This document shows, piece after piece, positions 1 through 7,497 of a stretch of DNA of 64,000 nt. The translations under genes and the position numbers were made by a program. Position 1 is the stretch's first letter. Every line of letters begins with the position of its first letter. The notes beneath the pieces are model-generated. The model did no database searches and was not told the origin of the DNA. It worked only from the letters and a program-made list of their open reading frames with translations. This DNA is from Lysinibacillus sp. BPa_S21. Lineage in GTDB: Bacteria > Bacillota > Bacilli > Bacillales_A > Planococcaceae. The stretch covers positions 186,001 through 250,000 of the forward strand of contig NZ_JALIRS010000002.1 of the NCBI RefSeq assembly GCF_023337795.1, in the 5' to 3' direction.

Positions 1-1034
1 TCTACCCTCGATTTCATGTGTAATGCATGCTTTGAACGCTCAATTCTCATCGCCTCAATGACTTGTATGGTGTCTTGTAAGCATACAGATCGTAGTTCTT
101 GCTGAACGGTAGAAACCAGTTCAGCATGTGACTGCCTAATATTTATGTTTTCATAGAGCTTTCGTTCATGTGCTAAGTCCTCACTTTTTGTGGAACCTCT
201 AGGAAATGTCCCCTCCGTTGGCGTTGCAATCACCCGCTCATCTTTTACTCGAATGAAACTCTCCGGTGACGTTCCTAAGACCACATGATCCTCAAATTCT
301 ACATAATACATATAGGGAGCGGGATGTTTTTTACGCAATTGACGATATAAAGCGAAAGCATCTCCTTGTAAATTTGCTAAAGAACATTTGGATAGGACGA
401 CTCTAGTCATATTTTCATCTAAATGATCTTTGATAGAGGTAAGGGAAGCTGAAAATAATTCATTCATAGATGCTTCATAAGGTTCATAACGATAAGTTGT
501 ATCTTCATCCTCTCTCCCTTGAAGAAGCTGCTCAGCCAACTCTTCTAAATTGGGTTCTTTTTTTTCTGCATCTATATTCGTATGAATCAACGTAACCTCA
601 TCTGTTACATGATCAAAGACAATCACTGTCTCATATATATGGAAATGCACATTTGGTAGCTGTCCATTATCTAAAGCAGTCGATACAATCTTTGTTGCAC
701 CATGACCAACATAGCCAACAGCTCCACCTGAAAACGGGAATTGTGTCGTATTGGATATGCGTGGCATTAATCTTTTCAATAAAACAAAAATATCGCCCTT
801 ATGTGTATAAGTGTTGCCGGTCTTATGTGAATATTCCTGAATCTCATCTCCAAAGCCTTTATACGTTTTTCTTGGATTAGCACCGATAAAAGAAAAACGT
901 CCTGCTCCCTCATGCTGTGATGAACTCTCAAGTAAAAATTTATAATGACCTTGTAGGCGTCTAAAAATTAAAATCGGTGTTAAAGAATCAGCATTAATGG
1001 TTTTCATTTTTGTTCTTGAACTCGTCGATTGCAT
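1..1034 (-). CDS. trpE: TrpE-like chorismate-utilising enzyme (anthranilate synthase component I), partial
   Basis: About 344 N-terminal codons are visible; the C-terminus lies beyond the window edge. The start codon at 1034 follows an AAAGGAGC ribosome binding site. The N-terminal part has the family pattern (LTPILIFRRLQG, FLLES, GRFSFIGANP) and the chorismate-binding part has GTSPESF near residue 255. Anthranilate synthase I makes anthranilate from chorismate in tryptophan synthesis. The upstream tryptophan T-box supports a tryptophan role. Odd: the usual PIAGTRPRG block reads PTEGTFPRG, and the DLGRNDLGRV block reads STVQQELRSV, so the conserved RND is absent although spacing is preserved. 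It may be a divergent TrpE or a different chorismate enzyme. Confidence 0.8.
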   Translation of the reverse strand, partial: MQSTSSRTKMKTINADSLTPILIFRRLQGHYKFLLESSSQHEGAGRFSFIGANPRKTYKGFGDEIQEYSHKTGNTYTHKGDIFVLLKRLMPRISNTTQFPFSGGAVGYVGHGATKIVSTALDNGQLPNVHFHIYETVIVFDHVTDEVTLIHTNIDAEKKEPNLEELAEQLLQGREDEDTTYRYEPYEASMNELFSASLTSIKDHLDENMTRVVLSKCSLANLQGDAFALYRQLRKKHPAPYMYYVEFEDHVVLGTSPESFIRVKDERVIATPTEGTFPRGSTKSEDLAHERKLYENINIRQSHAELVSTVQQELRSVCLQDTIQVIEAMRIERSKHALHMKSRV

Positions 1035-1119
1035 AATTACCAAGCTCCTTTTCTTAAAAATCCTTACCCTTGGACTTACAAATGTTTAGCAGTTGAATCG
1101 TTTTTTTGTTGAATAAAAA

Positions 1120-1625
1120 GTATCATCAGCATAGCGTGGTGTTGATTTCCGTTCCGGCTGAGCGCTTTGTTGCTGTCGCTTCGCTTTCGCACAGATAAAA
1201 CATTGCCGCTGACGCTTCGCTTTCGCGCAGAGCAGAGCTTCCTGGGGGCGTCGGGGCAACAGATGTTTTTTGCGCGAAAGCGTAGTGTTAACGCAGCGGC
1301 AGCAGAGGGTTTTGCTTGTGCGAAAGCGCAGCGACAGCAACAGCAGGATGTTGGTCACGAAGGCGTTATCACAGGACGTGATGCTCTTAGCCTTCGTTCC
1401 CCTTACCGCTTCACTCGCGTTGCTCGCTCCAGGGTCTCATCTGTGACGCTGATCCCCAAGGAGTCGCTCAGTCTCCACTCCAATCAACTTATTCACATTG
1501 CGTCTGTATTCTAATATGTCGCTTCAATTTATAGTTATAAAACAAACTTCAGCAAGATGTTTTTTTGTGAGAAAGCGAAGCGGCAATGATAATTGTTTTC
1601 TGTGTGAAAGCGAAGCATTCATCCT
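1120..1625. repeat. Cluster of REP-like palindromic repeats between T-box and trpE
   Basis: The stretch contains many copies of GCGAAAGCGAAGCG-type words and their complement CGCTTCGCTTTCGC (for example near 1180, 1218, 1325, 1575 and 1605). Open frames in it are by-products of the repeat and lack good ribosome binding sites. Related words occur near 25860, 53530 and 56590. It lies inside the transcript expected from the T-box promoter, between the T-box terminator and trpE. Confidence 0.65.
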
Positions 1626-1642
1626 CTTGCAAATAAAAACAA

Positions 1643-1688
1643 TAAAAAAAGTCCTCTGCAAAAAGGATTTTTCCTAATTGCAGAGGAC
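1643..1688 (-). terminator. Regulated terminator of the tryptophan T-box
   Basis: On the minus strand, GTCCTCTGCA (1679-1688) pairs with TGCAGAGGAC (1651-1660) and is followed by a run of seven T. The upstream arm overlaps the part that would pair in the antiterminator. Confidence 0.9.
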
Positions 1689-2115
1689 GATTCAAGACCG
1701 CGTTGCCACCTCATATTAGAGCATATTTGCTCTCCCTTATGTGCTCAGCCTTAGTTCGCCATTTTAACTGATACCTTTTAGGTGAATGACGAAAAGATTT
1801 GTCTAAGTCGAAGCACCCCCTATAACGTGGGGAATCCGTTCGCTATTATCTGCCTTGGCATCATTACAGTCAGAGGCATTAATTTCGTTCAATAGGTGTT
1901 TGTAAACCTACTGGATGAAGATCATTAGCGACTCTCATAAGTCCATTCACATAAGCTACAAATCAGTTTGCACCATCCACTGACTCTCTAAATTGCACAC
2001 TTATGCTACTACTCTTATTCAACAATTTCTCAGCTATTCTCAACTAAACTCAGCTCATCTGTTCTAAGGCTGACCTCGCTCCCGAGACCAACTACCTTGG
2101 ATCGAACAAAAAAGT
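1643..2115 (-). ncRNA. Tryptophan T-box leader
   Basis: Read on the minus strand, the leader has a Stem I region (AGAGTAGTAGCATAAG, then AGAGAGTC and TGGATGGTGCAAACTG). A specifier context GAA-TGG-AC places the codon TGG (Trp) at 1943-1945. The T-box sequence AGGTGGCAACGCGG near 1705 is followed by a terminator. This architecture is that of a tRNA-sensing antitermination leader: uncharged tRNA-Trp allows read-through. The first 60 bases hold an extra hairpin pairing AAGGCT with AGCCTT. The regulated gene is presumably the trpE-like gene, although about 600 bases separate them. Confidence 0.88.
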
Positions 2116-2122
2116 TAGCCTT

Positions 2123-2151
2123 ATTTTATGCCAATCTACGAAAATTGTCAA
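2123..2151 (-). promoter_or_regulatory. Sigma-A promoter of the tryptophan T-box transcript
   Basis: On the minus strand, TTGACA (2146-2151) and TAAAAT (2123-2128) are separated by 17 bases, close to the vegetative consensus. Transcription would start near 2115, at the 5' end of the leader. The remaining bases up to 2429 hold nothing recognisable. Confidence 0.8.
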
Positions 2152-2429
2152 TCAATTCAGAAAAAAAAGAAAAAATGTTGAAAGGACTTTTGAATTTACA
2201 TAATAGGAAAAATCATCTTCTATCTGCGCCAATAAAAGGGAATTAAACTACATACTTTCGTCTCGATATCATTTTCAAGTTCAATAATTCATCTCTCATG
2301 ATCTGCGATAGATACTGCTTGTTGAAATTTTCTTTTTTTTTATATGAATGCTTCGAATGAACTATGAGCTTGCTATGTAGCCAGATTACATCATTGTCAA
2401 TCTATATTGCTTCTGCCTTGCAATGCCTA

Positions 2430-2741
2430 TTATTTAGAATTCTCATAATCCTTCTTTATCAACGGCTTTCCGTCCTTGTCTACTAATAGTGTTAATCCCG
2501 CTGCATTACCACTGTAAGCAAATAAGTATTGCACTCCTGTTTCAGCATCTGTTATAATCTTTCTGTCGAAAACGCCTTCTTTATCTTGTTTCGACTCTTT
2601 TTGTTTAGACTCTTTAATGTTTAGACTCTTTATGTTTAGATTCTTTATGCTTAGATTCTTTATGCTTAGACTCTTTATATGTTTAGACTCTTTACGTTTA
2701 GACTTATGTTTAGACTTATGCTTTGACTTATGTTTAGACAT
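2430..2741 (-). CDS. Lys-rich repeat protein with C-terminal DUF6440-like domain
   Basis: A 103-residue protein. The AAAGGATG ribosome binding site lies 7 bases before the ATG. Residues 1-55 are made almost only of K, S, H, N, I and L in short repeats (SKHK four times, then IKNLS/IKSLN units), encoded by tandem DNA repeats. Residues 57-100 form a compact domain with DAETGVQYLF, AGLTLLVDKDGKP and I-K-K-D, resembling the small DUF6440 family of unknown function. The usual domain stands alone, so the basic repeat tail is an addition, probably by slippage. It could bind nucleic acid or a polyanionic surface; that is a guess from charge only. Confidence 0.6.
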   Translation of the reverse strand: MSKHKSKHKSKHKSKRKESKHIKSLSIKNLSIKNLNIKSLNIKESKQKESKQDKEGVFDRKIITDAETGVQYLFAYSGNAAGLTLLVDKDGKPLIKKDYENSK

Positions 2742-3000
2742 TTTATCATCCTTTCATTAATATCTGCATTTTAACTTTAATATATTACTCCATAATATCC
2801 AAAACCAGCCTTTGTTGAATTTTTAACATATGTTGAAATTCTAGAATTAGTGCTATGGGTACTCGAAAATTCTTTATTTTCAAAAATAAGATGTCAACTA
2901 ACTAAATGTAGCTTACAAAATCCATTTGCGCGTATAGAATGGGCTGCATAATGTTGACACAGTGCATTTCTAGATATAGTAGATAACCCTTCACAAGATG
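2742..3000. other. Intergenic region with one copy of a diverged direct repeat
   Basis: Bases 2825-2895 (CATATGTTGAAATTC then GTGCTATGGGTAC) resemble 7188-7255 (CATATATTGAAATCC then GATGCTATATGTAC) in the same orientation. The two copies bracket the repeat-protein gene and the TnpB remnant. On the minus strand this copy is the upstream region of the Lys-rich gene. Confidence 0.4.
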
Positions 3001-3040
3001 AACTGCACCTCAATTGTTAGACGCCAATTGAAGTGCAGTT
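3001..3040. terminator. Strong hairpin downstream of the repeat-protein gene
   Basis: AACTGCAC-CTCAATTG pairs with CAATTGA-AGTGCAGTT around an 8-base loop. It sits 20 bases after the stop codon of the 1253-residue protein. There is no clear T-run, so termination is probable rather than certain. Confidence 0.5.
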
Positions 3041-3061
3041 ATGCTAAATGACCACAATCAC

Positions 3062-6000
3062 CTAATCGCCTGATACGGAGAGTTCGAAAAAGCTTGATAC
3101 ATGTTCATCTTCATCTTCTACCGTTACATAATCCTCATTTATATCAAATCTTCGGCGGCCGAAAGGTGAGTCCTCAAATCTTTTTATAGTCTTATTATCG
3201 TTTGGCGAATCTTCGCTTGATTCATCACCAGCTGGATTTTCGTTTGTCGGCTCTTCGTTTGTTTCGTCACCGGCTGGATTTTCATTTGTTGGCCCTTCAC
3301 CTATTTCGTCACCGGCTGGATTTTCGGTTGCTGGCTCTTCGCCTGTTTCGTCACCGACCGGATTTTCGTTTGTTGGCTCTTCGCCTATTTCGTCACCGGC
3401 TGGATTTTCGTTGGATGGCTCTTCGCCTGTTTCGTCACTGGCTGGATTTTCGTTTGTTGGAACTTCGCCTGTTTCGTCACCAGCTGGATTTTCGTTGGAT
3501 GATCCTTCGCCTGTTTCGTCACCAGCTGGATTTTCGTTGGATGATCCTTCGCCTGTTTCTCCTCCGGCTGGATTTTCGTTGGATGATCCTTCGCTTGTTT
3601 CTCCTCCAGCTGTATTCTCGTTGGATGATCCTTCGCTTGTTTCTCCTCCGGCTGTATTCTCGTTGGATGACCCTTCGCCTGTTTCTCCTCCGGGCTGTCC
3701 TTCATTGGATGACCCTTCGCCTGGTTCACCTCCGGGCTGTACTTCGTTGGATGACCCTTCGCCCGTTTCACCTCCAGGCTGTACTTCATTGGATGACCCT
3801 TCGCCCGTTTCACCTCCGGGCTGTACTTCGTTGGATGACCCTTCGCCCGTTTCTCCTCCGGGCTGTACTTCGTTGGATGACCCTTCGCCCGTTTCACCTC
3901 CGGGCTGTACTTCGTTGGATGACCCTTCGCCCGTTTCACCTCCGGGCTGTACTGCGTTGGATGACCCTTCGCCCGTTTCTCCTCCGGGCTGTACTTCGTT
4001 GGATGACCCTTCGCCCGTTTCACCTCCAGGCTGTACTTCGTTGGATGACCCTTCTTCCCCACCGTTATCAATTATTTCGTACTCTGTGTATAGCCAAAAA
4101 CTCTGTGTTACTTTGTATTCTGGCACATTGGGATCATATAGTACGCCGGGTCGGACATATAGTCCGTTGCTTTGGATAGTTGGATCGTAAAGAAGGTACT
4201 CGCCGTCTTTGCTCATGTAGGAAGTGCCGCTGCCGGTACTGAAATTGGGATTACCGTAGAAAGTGTTGGATCGCCATACCTTACCATCGCTTGTTGTAAT
4301 AAAAAATACATCAACATTTCCATTCCAAGCAAAATTCTTTCTAGAAAAATGAGTATCAATAACATGAATGTTAGTTCCAGAATACAACTCCTTTAACTCA
4401 TATATAAGGTATTGGAACATGTTCTTTTGAGCAGAAGTTACAGAAGTATACACCGCATCCGAATACCAAATGTCGTTTTTTTCCATATATTTTGAAGATT
4501 CAAATACCCCAAGCGTTTCTTCCCACTTTTCTTCGATTCTATCAACCGTCCAATAATCTCTCGGGTATTCAATCGCTTCCTTTTTCATCATATTATTAAA
4601 TTCTTCCTGACCTCTACCACCCCTATAGTGTAAGTCATACATCACTTCAAAGTTGTACCAATCAAACTCCTGGGCAATTTTATTACGAAGGGCATATTGC
4701 TCGGCAGGGCGATATTGAACGCCCGAGTAAATATAGGGGTGTCCAACTATAGTATCGGCCGCGCTATCAATAACGTCGTAGAGATTAAAAATAATCTCGG
4801 GAACATCATACGGGAAATAAGTAAAACCGCCATAATTCCTGACATAATTTAAAAAATCGTCTTTTTCGTCCAAAGTTTTGTTTTGTAAAACTTTGTCTAA
4901 AAAGTTTTTATAGTCGTCTTGGAGAATAGCTTCGTATAAGGGGTCTTTAATTCGTGCAATGTACGCCATTTTTATATCTCGTTCTAGAAACTGCATAAAG
5001 TATAAAGGGCTATCATCGCCTAACATTCCTATGAAATCGAAATTGTCATAACCTGTTGCTGCTCTATAAAACTCAAGTATTTTGTCGAAGTCTGCCACTA
5101 AGTCGACTTTTAGAGTTTTTAAATAATCTATTTGTTCGTCTAAAGTTTTATTTTGGAAAACTTTGTCTAAAAAATCCTGAACATGGTCATGGCCGTAACG
5201 GTTTACTACGAACCACCCTTGTTGGAACGCAGTTCTGAATAGGTCGTTGTATGCTTTGTCTTCTGCTATTTCTCCGAGATATTGTTCGTATTGTTCGTAA
5301 ATTAGATCGTTTTTAATATTATGGTAATCTATCCATAATTGGTAACTTGTTCCTTCTTCGAGATACTCCTGTATTCTTCTAACGTCTTGAGCATTTAAAT
5401 AATCTATTTGTTCGTCCAAAGTTTTGCTTTGAAAAACGTTGTCTAAAAATTTGTTTAAATCAAAATCTTCTTGGAGAACAGCTTGGTAGATGTCTTCTCG
5501 TATACGTCTCTCTTCTTCTTGTATACGTCTCTCTTCTTCTTCTCGTATACGTCTCTCTTCTTCTTGGAAAACAGCTTGGTATATGGCTTCTCGTATACTC
5601 TCTTCTAGGTCTAGATTGTTTCTCTCTGCGTTTAGATTGTTTCTTTCTGCGTCTAGAGTGTTTCTTAGACGCCAGTAACCGATACCGTCAAATAATTGAT
5701 AACTTTCTGCTGCCCTAAGAAACTCATCTATTTTGTCGAAGTCGGCGGCTAAGTCAACGTCTAGAGCATTTAAATAATCTATTTGTTCGTCCAAAGTTTT
5801 GTTTTGGAAAACTTTGTCTAAAAAGTTTTGTAAGTAGAAGTCGTGTCCCTCTTGGAGCATAGCTCTATATAGGTCGTTGTATGCTTTGTCTTCTGCTATT
5901 TCTCCGAAATATTGTTCGTATAGTTCGTAAGATAGATCGTTTCTAATATTATTGTAAGCTTCTAAGAATTGTTGTTGTTTTTCATTATCCCCTCCGAGAT

Positions 6001-6823
6001 ACCCTTTTATTATGTTAGCGTCTATAGCATTAAAATAATCTATTTGTTCGTCCAAAGTTTTGTTTTGAAAACCTTTGTCTAAAAATTGGTTGAAGTCGAA
6101 ATCATCTTGGAGAACAGCTTGGTAGATGTCGTCTTCATTTTCGTACATGATCTGTTCTCTCTGGGTAATTAGATCGTTTCTAAATTCATCGTAAACTTCT
6201 ATGAATGGTAAAATTGATTCCCATTTTCTATTTTTGATAAGACTATCGATTACTTTGTCTAAGTCTATACCCTGAAGAGATATGATTTTTTCGTCCAACG
6301 TTTTGTTTTGAAGAACTTGGTCTAAAAAGTTATTTAAGTCGAAATCGTCTTGGAGAACAGCTTGGTATATGTCCAAGTCGTCTTCTGCAGTATTTTCGTT
6401 TGATGAATCGTCGCTTGCTTCAATTTCAGCTGTATTTTCGTTTGTTGAATCGTCACTTGCTTCAATTTCGGCTGTATTTTCGTTTGTTGAATCTTCGCTT
6501 GCTTCAATTTCAGCTGTATTTTCGTTTGTTGAATCGTCGCTTGCTTCAATTCCGGCTGTATTTTCGTTTGTTGAATCGTCGCTTGCTTCAATCCCGGCTG
6601 TATTTTCGTTTGTTGAATCGTCGCTTGCTTCAATTTCGGCTGTATTTTCGTTTGTTGAATCGTCGCTTGCTTCAATCCCGGCTGTATTTTCGTTTGTTGA
6701 ATCCACTAAAGCTTGAGCAGATCGATAACTCACAAAAGGTGAAGTACAAGCTACAAAAGCAATCGTTGCACCATACATATATAATTTTTTAATTTTTCTC
6801 TTTACTTTTTGATATTCATACAT
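3062..6823 (-). CDS. Large secreted repeat-rich surface protein (1253 residues)
   Basis: The N-terminus is a signal peptide: basic KVKRKIKK, a hydrophobic stretch LYMYGATIAFVACTSPFVS, and a likely cut after SAQA near residue 38. Residues about 40-150 are eight copies of a 14-residue acidic repeat (DSTNENTAEIEASD). Next come six helical units of roughly 80 residues, each carrying FLDKVFQNKTLDEQIDYLN, with an R/E coiled coil (RRIREEEERRIQEEE) between the third and fourth. A non-repetitive region of about 250 residues follows, then some 24 units of 14 residues (GGETGEGSSNEVQP type, grading into GDETGEEPTNENPA) and a short acidic tail. No LPXTG, LysM or SLH anchor is visible. I do not recognise the helical domain. 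It may be an adhesin or matrix protein. Confidence 0.75.
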   Translation of the reverse strand: MYEYQKVKRKIKKLYMYGATIAFVACTSPFVSYRSAQALVDSTNENTAGIEASDDSTNENTAEIEASDDSTNENTAGIEASDDSTNENTAGIEASDDSTNENTAEIEASEDSTNENTAEIEASDDSTNENTAEIEASDDSSNENTAEDDLDIYQAVLQDDFDLNNFLDQVLQNKTLDEKIISLQGIDLDKVIDSLIKNRKWESILPFIEVYDEFRNDLITQREQIMYENEDDIYQAVLQDDFDFNQFLDKGFQNKTLDEQIDYFNAIDANIIKGYLGGDNEKQQQFLEAYNNIRNDLSYELYEQYFGEIAEDKAYNDLYRAMLQEGHDFYLQNFLDKVFQNKTLDEQIDYLNALDVDLAADFDKIDEFLRAAESYQLFDGIGYWRLRNTLDAERNNLNAERNNLDLEESIREAIYQAVFQEEERRIREEEERRIQEEERRIREDIYQAVLQEDFDLNKFLDNVFQSKTLDEQIDYLNAQDVRRIQEYLEEGTSYQLWIDYHNIKNDLIYEQYEQYLGEIAEDKAYNDLFRTAFQQGWFVVNRYGHDHVQDFLDKVFQNKTLDEQIDYLKTLKVDLVADFDKILEFYRAATGYDNFDFIGMLGDDSPLYFMQFLERDIKMAYIARIKDPLYEAILQDDYKNFLDKVLQNKTLDEKDDFLNYVRNYGGFTYFPYDVPEIIFNLYDVIDSAADTIVGHPYIYSGVQYRPAEQYALRNKIAQEFDWYNFEVMYDLHYRGGRGQEEFNNMMKKEAIEYPRDYWTVDRIEEKWEETLGVFESSKYMEKNDIWYSDAVYTSVTSAQKNMFQYLIYELKELYSGTNIHVIDTHFSRKNFAWNGNVDVFFITTSDGKVWRSNTFYGNPNFSTGSGTSYMSKDGEYLLYDPTIQSNGLYVRPGVLYDPNVPEYKVTQSFWLYTEYEIIDNGGEEGSSNEVQPGGETGEGSSNEVQPGGETGEGSSNAVQPGGETGEGSSNEVQPGGETGEGSSNEVQPGGETGEGSSNEVQPGGETGEGSSNEVQPGGETGEGSSNEVQPGGEPGEGSSNEGQPGGETGEGSSNENTAGGETSEGSSNENTAGGETSEGSSNENPAGGETGEGSSNENPAGDETGEGSSNENPAGDETGEVPTNENPASDETGEEPSNENPAGDEIGEEPTNENPVGDETGEEPATENPAGDEIGEGPTNENPAGDETNEEPTNENPAGDESSEDSPNDNKTIKRFEDSPFGRRRFDINEDYVTVEDEDEHVSSFFELSVSGD

Positions 6824-6939
6824 AAAGAAAGACTCCTTTCACTAAAATTTTTTATACCGCAATTTTGTTTTTAATTTAAAATTTCGTTGCCAAAACCTTA
6901 TAAAAATCTATAAAGTTTATTTATTTCCCTGTTCTACGT

Positions 6940-7110
6940 GACCGGTTTTGCCGAAGCTACTCTCGTTTGGTATCACACTCCGAGGGCGTAAATTCCGATA
7001 CAACGAATCGTACATATTAACAGTGTTTTGAAAATCGCTAAGCTGCCACTTTTCCATATGTTGCTAAATTTAATGATGCATTTAAATCCCTATCCATCAC
7101 ATGACCCCCT
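6940..7110 (-). pseudogene. Remnant of a TnpB (IS200/IS605 or IS1341 type) C-terminus
   Basis: The minus strand encodes GGHVMDRDLNASLNLATYG, ending KVAA and a stop near 7045. It matches the conserved C-terminal DRDxNAxxN block of TnpB-type RNA-guided nucleases. The rest of the nuclease is missing, and the frame after the stop is degenerate (SEFTPSE is recognisable). An AAGGGGG stretch sits just upstream, so a short peptide could be expressed, but it is not an active protein. Confidence 0.6.
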
Positions 7111-7378
7111 TCTTTTTGTATAATATAAATAAACCATACTACATTACGCCAAAATACCTAAGTCCATTTTTCGTTACTTCTTCTACATATATTGAAATCC
7201 AAATTTGATGCTATATGTACGGGAAAAACTCATATTTTGAACATACGATTTTCATTAAAAGGGAGCGTTTCTTTTGGTTTATGAATTCAGAATGCCTTTA
7301 CCTAAAGGAAATTGAAAAAAAGCGAATCCACTGGATTTAATCAGTTCCTTTTACAACAAAATTACTTGCATTCAAAAA
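7110..7378. other. Intergenic region with second copy of a diverged direct repeat
   Basis: Bases 7188-7255 are the partner of the repeat at 2825-2895. No convincing gene is seen. A short plus-strand frame at about 7280 has no family features. Confidence 0.35.
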
Positions 7379-7414
7379 TGCCGAAGCGTTGTTAAATCAA
7401 CGCTTCGGCATTTT
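7379..7414. terminator. Bidirectional intrinsic terminator
   Basis: TGCCGAAGCGTTG pairs with CAACGCTTCGGCA, flanked by A-rich bases on the left and TTTT on the right. It is a second hairpin downstream of secDF. Confidence 0.75.
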
Positions 7415-7447
7415 ATGTTCAGGAGGAAATTCCTCTTTTGGGACATA

Positions 7448-7487
7448 AAAAAAAACAGGGAAAGAAATATTTCCTTTCCCTGTTTTA
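7448..7487 (-). terminator. Terminator of secDF
   Basis: On the minus strand AAAACAGGGAAAGG pairs with CTTTCCCTGTTTT, followed by a T-run, 11 bases after the secDF stop codon. Confidence 0.88.
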
Positions 7488-7497
7488 AAGACTTATG

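Noticed and set aside
1086-1514. Two opposite open frames with Arg/Ala-rich products
   Set aside because: They lie in palindromic repeats, overlap each other and have no ribosome binding site.
1120-1625. CRISPR array
   Set aside because: Repeat words are palindromic, irregularly spaced and lack uniform unique spacers; no cas genes are near.
3202-4190. Long plus-strand and alternative minus-strand open frames (up to 325 codons)
   Set aside because: They are mirror and shifted frames of the 14-residue repeat in the large minus-strand protein. Periodic DNA lacks stops in other frames; no binding sites or domains.
6334-6792. Repeat-encoded frames over the N-terminus of the large protein
   Set aside because: Same reason: by-products of the N-terminal 42-base tandem repeat.
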